Assembly (NCBI RefSeq): GCF_901000735.1
Contig: NC_081541.1
Location: forward strand, 32,382,060 to 32,446,059
DNA: 64,000 nt
From: Corylus avellana
Lineage: Eukaryota; Streptophyta; Magnoliopsida; Fagales; Betulaceae
Reading direction: 5' to 3'
Below the pieces are notes generated by a model that ran no database searches, was not told the origin of the DNA, and was given only the letters and a program-made list of their open reading frames with translations. Positions 25,084 to 37,306 of the stretch are shown here, in pieces; the stretch's first letter is position 1; each line of letters opens with the position of its first letter. A program made the translations under genes and the position numbers.

Positions 25084-25217
25084 CAGAGGAAGGGGTTCTT
25101 CAATCATATTCTCTAGTACTCTCTAGTTTATTTTAAAACAGAGGAAGGGGTTCTTCAATCATATTCTCTAGTACTCTCTAGTTTATTTTAACATAGAGGA
25201 AGGGGTTCTTCAATCAA
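25084..25217. repeat. 55-bp tandem repeat built from LTR end plus gene tail
   Basis: Units start at 25084, 25139 and 25194. Each has about 24 bases of the last exon of amidase E (CAGAGGAAGGGGTTCTTCAA...), and the first two are followed by 31 bases of the end of the Copia LTR. The duplication therefore came after the Copia insertion. The same array, inverted, follows H at about 60390-60523. Confidence 0.85.
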
Positions 25218-25223
25218 TTCCAT

Positions 25224-28200
25224 TTACAGGGATGGAGGTGGCCTCCGCGCCATTGTGGCTTGTTCAAAAGCGTAAGCAATCTCAATCAGCTTTGGTTCAG
25301 TACCCTTTAACCCACCAAACAAGATCCCAAACGGCATTCCGTCGCTTTCATACCCGGCGGGAACAGTGATTACCGGGTAACCTCCAATTGCTAGCACTCT
25401 GGCAGCGTCTGAGCCGAGTGTCACCATTGCGTCCAATTTATTGTCTTTCATCAGTTTCTCGAAGCCATATTTTGACAAGTATTCCATCATCTCGATTGCC
25501 TTTATCTCTTCCTCCCCAATCCCAGTTGTCATCTCTGATGCCAGGAACCCATCCTGCCCGTATTCTTTCAACATTTCCTGCAAAAACATTGACAGAAATT
25601 TCCTAGCAACAAGATATCAAATGATTGCAAAACAAGGGTTCTTTGTATAATGACTTTGACGCTCTATATGAATTATGTCCTTACCAGGACAGTGTTATTC
25701 AGGTTGAAGGCAATGATGTCTGAGAGTGACTTCACGGTAGAGTTGATGAGTTCTGGTAGGTAATCATTAATGGAGAGCTTGAACTCAGCCAGCAGTGCAA
25801 TTAGCTCGCCACTTTGAGAGACATTCATAATTATATCAATATCTGCTATTTCCAGATTATCCAAAATGGTTGCACCTCTTTGCCTTGATATGCACAGAAA
25901 ATAAAAAAACAGGAAGTATGAGGACTTATTTAAGTAATTTTGTTTTTCAAGCTACTGAATCAAAGTACCTTAATACATTGAGATGATGCTCGAAGGTCAG
26001 AATGGCAGTGGATCCATTATAGGAGTCTGAAAATGGATTCCTCACAACACCCAATCTCTTTCCTTTGAGACCATCTTGATTAAGAAATTGTCTATAACCA
26101 CCCGCAGGTATGAACTTAGCTGCTGCCTTTGTTGCTTCATAATCCCTCGGATCAAAGCCCACAATTGCATCGAGCAAATAAACTGCATCCGTTACTGTTC
26201 TGCAGATGGGCCTGTATTTCATCACAATCAAAATTCGTGAGTTTAACATCTGCCCAAAATAAGCATCCACATTTTTGCATGCTTTTGTTTACTGCTGCCC
26301 AAAATATAACCATAAAAGGTTACTTCTGCATATGGTGTGGGCAAAAAGGGTAGGTGTGGAGTAGGTCCTGTAATCGAATCACGGGGCAATGTTGGTTACT
26401 ATTCGATGCAACTAGAACTCTGATCCGACTGAGATTAAGCTATGGTTAAAACCAAATGTGGGAGCGATTGCGGCCCCTTAACCATTTAGGCAGATATTGG
26501 CTCTCCAACGGATATGGGTTATTATGGTCACATCCAAGTAGAGTCTCCACGACTAGTCCACTTCCCTCTTACCCTTTTGCATAGAAAAAAGAAAAAATTG
26601 TCACCTAGTATACCACACTATAAGCCCTTTAGAGGTGGGCTTCTCCTAACTATTAAACCGAACCAAACCAGCCTATTTTCGGCACAACCCTAAGACAATT
26701 CACAGACAATGAAATCTGTAAGCGGGCTGGCCAAACCTTATCCATTCGAAATTGACCTGACCCCCAGTTTGATTTAGAGAAATGAGCACACATGGCACAA
26801 AGAGAAGCTGCATCTATTATATCTTAGCCCTAGCTTGCCTCCTAGACTACTGACATAAAGTGTATCCCTCAAACCTCTCCTTCAACCAACTATGCACGGG
26901 AAACAATCCTTAAAGGAGAAGGAAGCTGGGTCATTTGGAGTTACAAATACTTCTTCCTCAATTTACTTTACACTGATATAAGTATCAAAGTGACCGAGCT
27001 GGACCCAATTGGACACTTTGAGCTTATTACCCTTTTGCGTAGCAGGAATTCTTCGTTAAGAGTTTGGTGTACGATCAACTAGTTCTTCACCATCCACTCT
27101 ATACAGAATGGGCATATACTGATATACAAAGTTATGTCAAAGTAGAAAAAATTGTGGTATCAAATATTAATATGAGGGTTAGGAAAGCAAATGTTTATGA
27201 AAATGTTAAAAGTAGAGTGGTTTACCCAATTGAGTCCTGACGGGGCGAGATTGGGATGACGCCTGCTCGGCTGGTGAGACCAACAGTGGGTTTGAGCCCT
27301 ACGGCCGAGTTATGATCAGCTGGGCAGATGATAGAGCCATCGGTTTCAGTTCCCAGTGACACTGACACCATGTTTGCTGCCACTGATATTCCGGATCCAC
27401 TACTTGACCCGCATGGGTCCCCTGATTCCACATAAGGATTCTGCATGTTCCCAAAACTTGTATGATTAAACACATCGTGTAAGTCTAATAAACCCTTTTG
27501 AAAAAAAAAAAAAAAACAATTTTTGAAAATTTTGCACCAAAAAAACCATTTTTGGTGTAATTAGCTTCATCTAAATTATTAGATGTCCCTTAACATGTGA
27601 GAAATACATATTTTTTTATTAATGCTACTAAAAAAAATGTGAGAATCACATATAATTAAAAAAAATAAAATACTTCTTATATGTTAAGGAACACGAGACA
27701 AATTATTATACAAAAAAACTAGTTTATAACTAATTTTTTTTCTCAAACAAGTGGCCTATCGAAACCTCACAATTACAAAAATCCCCTGCAATCCTGATAG
27801 GGATTGTATGGCAACCTAAATCCATCTTAATTGCACACTTAGGCTTGTTTGGGTGTGCGTTTGAGAGTCTTAAAAGTACGTTTAACACTCAAAAAGTCCG
27901 TTTAAAAAAATACCCATTTGATAAAAAAATTGAAAGCGCTTTTAAGAAATTGGGATCCGCGGCAATAGTGATAAAATTGCTCAAGGATTTTTTTTTCAAA
28001 TCCTAACCTTTTATTTTCATCCAATAGCCAGAAATACGCCATGTGTCCCATCCAATATAAAATAATAAAATATTATTATTTTTTAAAAAATAAATATTAA
28101 ATCAAATATTAAAAAATTTAAAAAAGAATTATTAAAAATATGGGATGGTTCGGCCACCCCAACTCAGCCTTGGGGGTGGCCACCCCCAAGGACCGGTTGA

Positions 28201-29613
28201 GGGTGACTCTAGGGCCCAGGGGGTGGATCGGCCACCCCATAGGCCAAACCCTTAAATCAAATTTATGGATTTGGCCCTGAATTGGTCACCCCCTAAGCCA
28301 AACCCTTAAATCAAATTTATGGCTTTGGCCCTAGGGGGTGGCCGAACCAACCCTTGGGGCTTGAGGGGGTGGCTCAACCGGTCTTTGGAGGTGTCTCCCT
28401 AGGGCCAAACCCATAAATCAAGCCACTCTCAACCGGCCCTTGGGGGTGGCCCAAGGGTGAGCTGGGGTGGCCAAACCACCTCATATTTTTTAATAATTAT
28501 TTTTATGTTTTAAAAAGTAATAATGTTTTATTATTTTATATTGGTTGGTATACGTGGCGGATTTTTGGTTGTTGGATGAGAATGAATGATCAGGATTTGA
28601 AAAAAAAATCCTTGGGCAATTTTATCATTATTGTTGAGGATTTCAATCCGCTTCTAAGCGTCCAAAAAACTTAAAAATTGCCAAAACGCATTTTAAAAAC
28701 TATTTTTAACTTAAAAACGATATTTCTTAAACGCAATTAACATGCTCTTACCACAACTCAGGTTGAGCCATTGAGATCCTCTCAAATTTTTTAAAATATG
28801 AGTCATCCATTATATCTAATGGTCCAAATAAATTCAGAGATTTGTGAGTTACTAAGATAAATAATTGTAGTTTGCATTTATTTGGATTATTAGATGTAAC
28901 AGAGGGCCAAATTTTAAAATCTAAAATTCTCTTATTTTAAAAAATTGAGGGATCCGAACTCTAGCCCAATCTACTCACCAAAAAAAAAAAAAAAACGGAA
29001 GATAAACAAATATATAAAACAAATTAAGATAACTTATCCATTTGTTGAAAAAAGAAATACCGACCACGCCTTGTCCGCCACGAGCACACCAGCCACGAGG
29101 CATCGTGAAGGACCGAACACCGTACCACTCGTTGAGTGTAGCTTTTCCCAAGATCACAGCCCCAGCCCTTCTCAACCGCTCGACCACGCCCGAGTCCCTT
29201 GGTACCTTTGAACCCAGCAGCGCGTACGATCCACACGTGGTGTTCAGCGCGTCCTCAGTGGCTAAACTGTCCTTGAGCAGCACCGGGATGCCATGAAGCT
29301 CTCCTGAGCACCGACGGCCCTGATTGGCCGCCTCCTTCCTCTCGCGGTCAGCCAGGTCCGCTTGATCCCGCGCGTCTGGATTCACTTCCAGCACGCCGCG
29401 AAGCAGGGGATTCAAGCTCGCGATCTGGCCGAGGTACAAGTCAACTAATTCTCTCGACGTGAGTTTGTTTTCGGTAAAGGCGCGTTGGATGTCGTCGATG
29501 GTGGCTTCGGTGATGGTGAATTGTGAGCCGTCGATTGCGTTGACGAAGCCGGAGAGAACTAACAGAGAGATCAACGGTGAGGAAAGGAGAGACGCTCTAT
29601 GGTTGATCCGCAT
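25224..29613 (-). CDS. Amidase E: secreted amidase, five exons, shortened C-terminus
   Basis: Predicted 519-residue amidase, closest to B. Exons on the minus strand: 29613-29065, 27440-27226, 26211-25969, 25883-25685 and 25577-25224. I use the ATG conserved with B and H; an in-frame ATG four codons upstream (29625) could also serve. Signal peptide about residues 8-29. Triad K114, S195 and S219, with HGIPVLLKD, CGSSSG and ETDGSIICPA intact. The frame ends in TAA right after RRPPPSL, 14 residues earlier than B, where B has a Ser codon. Codons after that stop run into a Copia LTR about 35 bases on. The missing tail lies outside the catalytic motifs, so activity is plausible. Intron 1 holds a 703-bp fold-back element. 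Confidence 0.87.
27947..28649. mobile_element. MULE-like fold-back element in intron 1 of amidase E
   Basis: The 703-bp element has long inverted ends ('gataaaattgctcaaggattt' type) and a GC-rich core of repeated 'ggccaccccc' words. A 9-bp near-direct repeat flanks it (GCTTTTAAG at 27938, GCTTCTAAG at 28650), which fits Mutator-like insertion. Intron 1 of B has no such element. The copy in H is at 56903-57660. Confidence 0.7.
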
Positions 29614-32594
29614 TTTCACTTCCATGGCATTCGTTGAAAGTGATATCTGTCTGGTTCTTGTTCTTGAAGAGAGCGTATACGATAGACTCGTGGAATCTTA
29701 GCATTGAGTAATGCAAGGTCGCCAATCAGATTTTGTTACAGAATTAAAGTCAACCACGGCTGCTTTTGCTAAAATCAAGGGAAAAAATTGCCAAAAAAAA
29801 AAATAATAATAATGTAATTAGAAGGTGTAAATGTAGTTAACCCTAAATAATAAGAAAACTACACTTACTTCTCAAATTAACATCCTATTTACAAACACTC
29901 TCAAACATTGAAAAGTTTCGATAGCATTTTCTGTTAAATTGAGCAAAAAATTCTCACGTGATCTCTCTTATCCGGAAAAACTTCACTTTAGACTCTAAAC
30001 ACCACGCGTCTTAAAAAATCCTCAATTTATACATTTGAACTTTTAATTTCCTTTCATCCAATTAAAAGATTATTTCCATAATGTGCATAATCCGCCCCAA
30101 AAGAACATATATATGTAAGTACTTGATTACATGTAATTGATATAGTTCAATCATCACGACATACAAAGGATTAACCAAACTAAATGATTACTTAAGAGGT
30201 GCTAAAACAAGTTCTTGGAGTACTGTGAATGAAGGGTATTCAAGAGCTTCATGGTTTAAATGATGGAGGCTTCCTAATCTTAGTAGCTTGCTCAAAACCA
30301 TATGATATCTCAATCAGCTTTGGCTCTGAGCCCTTTAGTCCTCCAAAGGATATGCCAAAAGGCACCCCCTTACTATCATACCCTGCTGGGACACTGATTG
30401 CAGGGAATCCTCCAATTGCAAGAACAGGAGCAGCATCTGCACCAGGAGTCACCAATGCATCTAATCTGTTGTCTTTCATCACCTTCTCAAACCCATCTCT
30501 GGACAGCTTTGCCAAATTAAGCAATGCTGCCTTCTCTGTATTGCCAATTCCATTTGTGACTTGGGCTGCCAGAAATATATCTTGCCCAAATTCCTTGATC
30601 ATTTCCTGCATGCATCAAAAAAGAAGCTTTGTTCATGGCTGCAATATTATACAAGAGAAATGAAGGAAACCTTTGCTGATTGATACATGAACTTACCAAA
30701 TCAGAGAACTTGTCATTGAAGGCTATCACATCAGCCAAAGTTCGCACTGGGGAAGCCACCAGATCTTTTAGATACGCATTCAAGGATAGTTTGAATTCAG
30801 CTAGCAATGCTGTTGCCTCCCCACTCAATGTGGCATTCAAAATAAAATCAACGTTGGCTATTTCCAAGTTGTCTATCAAAACTGCACCTCCTTGCCTTTA
30901 TAGCCAAAAAAGAAAAAAAAGTTTATGGTACTTCAAAACGGCACATTAGATAAAGTCAATTTATAACTGTTAAACTACCACTTATCTTAAAGTTTAAGTT
31001 GTTAAGAATGTGTAAATTAATCATTTATTTTCTAATATAAAACTCACTCTCATGTGTAAGCTTAAACTCCTCTTTAGTTGGTGTAACGTGATATATTTAA
31101 TTGAAATGAGAGGTGAATTGTGGATTTAGAGTTCGAATTTGTTGGGAATATTTTCACTCAATCGACCCATCAGATCTTGGGCTTCAAGGCCAATAACAAG
31201 CCCATGACCTGGATAGCAAGATTCTCAGGATTGAGCTTATACCAAGATCAAGAGTTATCTGTTACACACAAGTCCCAGGACAAACACTTCCCGGGCAATC
31301 AAGCATACCCGGAACAAATCTCACCCAAGTTAGTCAAACATATCAGGACAAACATCTCAAGAGGAATATTCACTTACAAAAGATTCTAGGGATCTCTATT
31401 CCCTTATCTAAGGAAAGCATTATTGGAGTAAGAGTCTCAATCTAGCTCCAATTAGAACTCCTTGAAGAATCTAACACAGCAGTCGTACTCCAAGACTAAG
31501 TGAAGTAGGACCCAGATTTAATTCAAACTCTCAAGACCCCACATCAAGTTGAAGAGAGAGACATAGTTCAAGTCTAACTCAATTCTTCAGCCTATAAATA
31601 GGCCATGCACCAAGGTATAAAGGGCTCTCCCTCACAATTCAATTAGGCTGAATTATTGAACTTTGTTAATCAAATTACTTACCTTATAGTCTGGAAATGA
31701 TGCACAAAAGCTTTAGCCAGGAGAGATCCACTGCCAGAAGTGAAGAAGGGATTCCTTACAATTCCCAATCTCTTCCCTTGGAGCCCATAAGCCTTCAGAA
31801 ATTGTTTATATCCACCGTGTGGAATATAGTTTAATGCATCCCTTGTTGCTCCATCATTGTAGTCGAAACCTACAATGTCATCAAGAACATAAACAGCATC
31901 GGAAACCGTCCTGCTGATGGGCCTGTTCCAATATTAATCTAGCGAAGATTATTTCAATGGTATAATTTCTCAATTTATAATTAATCAGTACTGGCGAAGA
32001 TTATTTCAATGGTTCATCAAGCACTGAGCATTCTATATCCTGATAAAAGGAAATATTGATGTACGGTACAGTGTAACGGTGTACCATCACCCACCCGATA
32101 GTGTCTTGTCTAGGAGAGACTGGGATGACCTCAGCTCAGCTGGTGAGCCCAACGGTCGGCTTGATGCCTACTACCGAGTTAAAACTGGCTGGACATAGGA
32201 TTGACCCATCAGTCTCTGTCCCAACCGCCACGGTTACCAAATTTGCCGCTACTGATATTGCTGACCCACTACTTGACCCGCAAGGATCTGCTGATAACAC
32301 ATAAGGATTCTGCACAAAAAATTATTACTTCAAACTTTATTAACTGTTATGAGATTCAAATAATTCTATTTGTACATTAAATTTTGGATTACGATTATAT
32401 TGTTAAATGTCAATGTGCATTTAACATTGTAAACCCTAAAATTACATACCATGGGAAAATAATTGTAAACTAGGATGTGTTCGGTTCAGGTCATGTCGAT
32501 GCATGAGTATAAGATTATATAGATAAACTATATCTCAACTTATTTAATTAAAAATATCCGACCCCTCAACCCTAAACTACTAAATTTGTGTTGA

Positions 32595-32804
32595 GTTAGG
32601 GTCCGTTTGAGATTGCGGTTTTAATAAGTGCAATTTTAAAAATTGCGTTTTTGAAATTACTACTTTTTAAAATCGCAAAGGCGTTTGGTAAAACATGTTA
32701 AAAAGTTTTTTTTTTATCAAATATTTGTTATACGAAATCGTGATTTTGGTTTAAATTCGCGCTGTTTCAAATAAGCACCACCTAACCTACTTATAGAAAT
32801 CGTA
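32595..32804. mobile_element. MITE-like remnant in intron 1 of amidase F
   Basis: The start 'agggtccgtttgagattgcgg' is of the type found at ends of plant hAT- or PIF-like MITEs. A longer version is in the same intron of G (about 51278-51548), ending 'aaacggaccctaac'. Intron 1 of C lacks it, so F and G share an insertion that C does not have. Confidence 0.5.
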
Positions 32805-32809
32805 GTGTC

Positions 32810-33180
32810 TGTTAGAATATACGGAAGGGTTGATTGTAATCTAATATTGTGATTTTTTTTTTTTTGATATGTCCGCATAAGAGGAGGAGAGAGAGATTCG
32901 AACTAGTGACTTCCACTTCATTAAGTGTGGTCCTAGCCGATTTAACTATCTCTTGATTACACTACTTGTATTTACTAACTACCCTATAAATAGCGATCTT
33001 TGTATTGTAGAGAAAAAAAATAATAATAAATTAATGAGCATAATGTAGTTTTTATGGCTATTAAGAGTTGAGGAAATAAGTGTTTAACACCGAACCACTC
33101 GTAAGTTCCTTGTGTTATTTTATCTTATTTTCTCTCTTTTGCTTGCGCTATTATTTATGCCCCTCATCATTATTTCATTA
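32810..33180 (+). mobile_element. Solo LTR in intron 1 of amidase F, with nested SINE
   Basis: Orthologous to the solo LTR at 16539-16886. It begins TGTTAGAATATACGG and ends TTTCATTA. Flanks are GTGTC (32805) and GTATC (33181). A SINE on the minus strand interrupts it. Confidence 0.65.
32852..32954 (-). mobile_element. tRNA-derived SINE, copy 2
   Basis: On the minus strand: CAAGAGATAGTTAAATCGGC (A-box part), then GGAAGTCACTAGTTCGAATC (B-box part), ending in an A tail (poly-T on the plus strand at 32852-32865). It is absent from the same LTR in C and G. The target duplication is not clear. Confidence 0.65.
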
Positions 33181-33969
33181 GTATCGAAGCATGATTATAA
33201 ATATTATATAAATCAATTCTAATCCAATTTCTCAACCCTAACTCACTAATTTTATGTTAAGTGCATCGAATTTGCGAATCGAGTAAACTACTTGCAAGCC
33301 CACAAAAATTAAGTTGTATTTAGACTAACCTTGCCCTGGCAACCTCTAGCACTCCATCCATTGTGAGCATTGAGCGACCTAAAATTAGCCCACTCGCTCA
33401 AGCTAGCCTTTCCCATTATAATTGCCCCAGCTTCTCTCAACTTGGTGACCACGCCGGCATCCCAAGGCACAACCGAGCCAAGCAGCGTGAGCGAGCCAGC
33501 CGTGGTGTTTAGCTTATCATTTGTTCCAATGTTATCCTTGAGCAACATAGGAATGCCATGCAACCCAGAGAGCGAGCCAAGCGCCTTGGCCCCCCTGCGC
33601 TCGTGGTCAGCCTTATCGGCTTGGTATAGAGCGTCCGGGTTCACCTCTATGACCCCATTGAGGACCGGGTTGAGTCTCCGGATCTCTCCAATGTAGAACT
33701 CAACGAGTTGTCTCAAGGTGGGTTGGTTTTGCTTGAAAGCGAGTTGGAGGTCGCCAATGGTTGCTTCTCTGATTGAGAAGCCATCGCCCGTGATAATGTG
33801 TGACCCAGATGATAATATGGCTAGAAGCAAAAGAAGTGATAGGAAGAGAGAAAAGGCCAGAGGAGAGTTGCCATTGGTGGCCATGCAGTATTGCGATGCT
33901 GGCTCATTGAGTCGACTCGTCAAAATTTCAATTTTGGACTTGGGTTTGGATTCGATTAGAAATGGTCCT

Positions 33970-33981
33970 AGTATATATAGT
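33970..33981 (-). promoter_or_regulatory. TATA box of amidase F
   Basis: On the minus strand CTATATATAC lies about 90 bases upstream of the ATG at 33884, as in C and G. Confidence 0.5.
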
Positions 33982-35187
33982 CACAATCACAGGCAAAAGC
34001 CTAATCAAAACATGCAAGAAATTTGGGATGGTTCATTTGTAGCCTAGTTATGAATCAAAAGAGAAAAGTTTAAGCTTAATTAATGAAACATTGTATTCTT
34101 TATAGTTAAAAAAGAAGAAATGTTTGTTAATGTACATATTTTAGGTGTTTTTTTGTTTTTTGGCGTGAAAACGTATTTTGATGTAACGTAAATATAAAAA
34201 TAATTTTTATATTGTAATGAGTGTTTTTGTTCGAAAAATAAACTAGTAAAGTAGAATAAAGCAGTGTCTCAAATTATTCTATTGTTGTTCCATGTAATTC
34301 TTCAATATTTTCTTCTTTCTAGCGGTGGAGTACACCACTAGAATAAGTAAAGTAATATTCAAAAAACTTAGTCTAAGAACAACAGCAAACACACAATGAG
34401 AGAGCGATTATCATTGCCTAATACACGCAATCACTCAAACTTTTGTTCAATTCTCTAATGCCTCACCCCATAAAATGGGGTCATATATAGCCTCATTCCC
34501 ATTGATGATCGAGGAGGAAGGATTGGGGAAATGTTTGAGCGTACTTCACAGACTATGTTAGGCACAATGTTTGTCAACATAATAGTTTTGTATTTTGAGT
34601 TATTTCTTAATGTAATTATTTTGAGAAGAAAACAAATGACTCTAAACAAAAATACAAACAAACATGAAAAAAGCTTTTATAGCAAAATACAACAATAAAA
34701 TAGTGAGCTCATTTCTCTGCATTTTGGCTTTGATGAACCTACCATTCCAAGAATATTCGAAAAGAAGTTGGCCCTGTTATATATAAACACAAGTTAGCAT
34801 TTCTTTCTCATCATATAAGCTAGATGGCATCTGACTAATTCATAGCTTTTGCCGTCCATTTCCGGTGAATTTGTTCATATTTGTTTGGATAAACTGTTCT
34901 TTTTATTGCTTGTGTTTGGGGTTTCATGTCTTTATTGGGTTTGGACTATGTTCAATAAATGTATTGTTTAATTAGCAACGACTTAAATTGTGATGTCAAC
35001 TTGACAAAATAATAATTTCTATGATAGATCTCGCAAGATTCAACATTTGCACATTTGGATTGAGCCTTCTTCAAAACCTGTAAAAGAGGGAAGGGGTCGC
35101 CAATACACCATCCGTCCTTTAACCAAAGGCACTCTGACTTTTAAGTCAATTTTTCAGAGCTCTAGAGTGAAAACATTGAGAGATGGT

Positions 35188-35410
35188 AAGAGTCTGTTTG
35201 GGATTGCATTTAAAAAATAGAGATTTTAAGTTAAAAAAACGTTTTTTGACAAAAGCTTTATATTTAAGCTTTTGCCAAATGCGTTTTGGTCATCTTTAAA
35301 CTAAGAAAGTACTTATGAAATTTTTTACCAAACATATTAATTTTTGTTTGACACAACTTTTTAAATACTAAAAATACTTTTTAAACTCTCTAAAACAATC
35401 TCAAATAGGC
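35188..35410. mobile_element. MITE at the right end of tandem block 2
   Basis: The left end, 'gtctgtttgggattgc', is mirrored by 'acaatctcaaataggcc' at the right end. A short AAGAG-like repeat lies on both sides. It sits exactly where similarity to block 1 stops. Confidence 0.45.
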
Positions 35411-36355
35411 CCAAGAGAGCTCATTCTCTGAGAATAAGCCTTATCTGTGTAAAGAATGTGACCTCAATTGTAGAGAGGATGAGACCTTATAGTTCCTCTT
35501 GGGCCCTTTCTTGAGCCTTTGTAACAGCGGACCTTCCATTAGGCTGCCTTGGGCTCTCTTGGGCCATAGTGGCAGTGAGCCTTGCCGGAGGCCCCTCTTT
35601 GGACTTTAGTAATAATGATCCTTTTATTAGGGTATCAGGCCTCTCTTGGGCCTTTGTGTTGGACTGGGTTCAAGTCTTCTTGTGAATCTTGGTCGTAGGT
35701 GTATTTTGGCTCTATCATTATATACTACTAGTATAATGTCGAGATCTCCTCCTATAACCTTTTTTCTTATTCAATCAAAAAAAAAAAAAAAGTTGAGGTT
35801 TTACACAACTAAATATGAATATATATGTAATTGTATACATATTTCAATAATATTTCTTATCACATTTACTTTTCTTGTTGGGGATAGAGTAGAATTAATG
35901 TTTGTGACAAAGATTTAAACATAATTGAACTATCCAACGAAAAACACTAGGAAAACACGAGAAAAACACCTAACATTTCCCTTTCAAATAGGGCCAGATG
36001 ATTGAGCGTTAAGTTTCGAGGAATGTGAATCTTGTGATTGCTCATTACCTTATTCATTTATCCATTGGGAAAGTCAATTTTGCCCAAAAACATAAAAAAC
36101 AAAATTGTGGAATGCAAATTTCAGCTACTTTGCCTTCTATGTTTAATGACATTTTCATGCTTCTTCTTTTTTTCTTTTTTTTTGTCTTTTAAAAATTGAT
36201 ATGTGTTTTAAAATTATTATTAGATTTGTGATAAATCACTGTTAAATTTTGATAATTTTAAAAGTCACATCAATTTTGAGATGATGTTCTACCTAGCGGA
36301 TGTTGTAGTTGGACGAATAAATCTTTGCTTGCTATGCTTTGCAGGTTGGTCTAGA
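35411..36355. other. Intergenic stretch, no gene seen
   Basis: It contains an imperfect repeat of the words 'cctcttgggcc(c)tt' and 'ctcttgggcct' (35490-35660), a poly-A run at 35778, and AT-rich DNA. I find no supported frame. Confidence 0.5.
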
Positions 36356-36359
36356 GTTC

Positions 36360-36475
36360 TTCCATCAGCAACATTTGGCGAAATAGAAATGAGCTCAAAT
36401 ATGATGGTCATCCCAAAACGGAGGAACAACTTTTGACGACTATTATTTGGGAAGTTCGATCTCAAATATTGGGGA
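36360..36475 (+). pseudogene. L1-type LINE ORF2 fragment (region between RT and RNase H)
   Basis: Read in the right frame, it gives SNIWRNRNELKYDG and then KTEEQLLTTIIWEVRSQI. This type of phrase lies between the reverse transcriptase and the C-terminal RNase H of plant L1-like LINEs. It is followed by a G-rich unrelated repeat at 36482, so only a fragment survives. Confidence 0.65.
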
Positions 36476-37306
36476 CTGAGACAGATTTAGGGGGGGGACC
36501 GGCAGTGGCCCTGGTCCACCCCAAATTACAAGGAAAAAAAATGTTAAGGCAGAAAAATAATAATTTAAGGTATTTTTTATCAATTGATCTTTCCTCAAAA
36601 AAATTTTGGCCCTTGGTCCCCCAAATTCAAAGCTGGTTCATCCCTGCTTGGGGAGGGGTAAATTTCAAAAGAATAGATACAATTTGCTGCTGTGTCAAAG
36701 CTGGAATATTTCTACTGAGATATTGGTGTAGATTTGTTTAGAGGTGTTTCTGGTTTTTTTGGCAGGATTGAATGTAGCATTGCTGTATTGTTGCCTTTTG
36801 TGGTTCTAATGTTCTATGTTTTGTTTTTCTAGAGTTGCTCTCTGCTCTAGTTACAAGGGTTGATTGGTCTAGGTGTTTGGGTTAGTTTTGAGTTGTTTGT
36901 TGTTTCTTTGCAGACCAACTTGTTTTTTTCTTCAAGTTATTTGATAAAAATAGAACAAATAAAACACACTTGGCATTTTAATCATATGGTAAGTGACATT
37001 TATAAGATTTTTTCCCTTGCAGTACACATGCATGGCAGCAGCCAAAGATTACAACTGGAAAGCACAAACAATGTCATCCGTTTCTTCTTCGATGAAAGGT
37101 GCAAACTGCAGAAGCAAACCCAAAACAAAATTAACTAAACTGATGAGCATGAATGCTGAAAACATAAGCCTCTTCTTAATCATCAAGTCCTCTCTGCATA
37201 ATGGGTTATCGTGAAGAATTTCTAAGGGAGAAGAGGAAAAACAAGAGAAAACATCTCCTTAATTTGTTCTTTTTCCTGTTCCATAATTAGATGGTACCTC
37301 GTTATC

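Larger units (their letters stand above)
30249..33884 (-). pseudogene. Amidase F: C-type amidase with a premature stop in exon 2
   Basis: Exons: 33884-33330, 32309-32095, 31922-31683, 30895-30697 and 30605-30249, all with GT-AG borders; an unbroken product would have 521 residues. Exon 2 carries TGA at 32138-32136 in the phrase TVGLTS-stop-AEV, where C and G have CGA (SRA). It is the only disabling change I find. The lesions of C (exon 2 insertion, exon 5 TGA) and of G are absent. Triad motifs precede or overlap the stop region normally: K117 (GIPMLLKD), [16 protein letters not shown] product ending at the stop would lack the C-terminal half. Intron 1 holds a solo LTR with a nested SINE. If the stop were a sequencing error, the gene would be intact. 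Confidence 0.83.
24763..34484. repeat. Inverted duplication, left arm (Copia end - E - F)
   Basis: This segment, reverse complemented, matches 49547-60849. Similarity is nearly complete from the Copia end through E and falls towards F. Its right limit is set by the gap at 49546 and its left limit by the gap at 60850, so the true extent is unknown. Confidence 0.9.
18945..35187. repeat. Tandem block 2 (D fragment - E - F)
   Basis: Second copy of the block above. The left end is fixed by the inverted repeat at 18924-18950. The right end is placed where similarity to the flank of C stops, just after 'gagagatg', next to a MITE-like element at 35188. Confidence 0.8.

Noticed and set aside
31120..31389. 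A conserved 89-codon frame repeated near 14857 and 54154
   Set aside because: It lies in intron 3 of the C-type amidases inside an LTR-derived repeat, with differing ends in each copy; conservation reflects shared duplication.
35490..35790. A repeated 'cttgggcc' region as a non-coding RNA or gene end
   Set aside because: Only a loose word repeat and a short A run are seen; there is no structure or flanking repeats to support a call.
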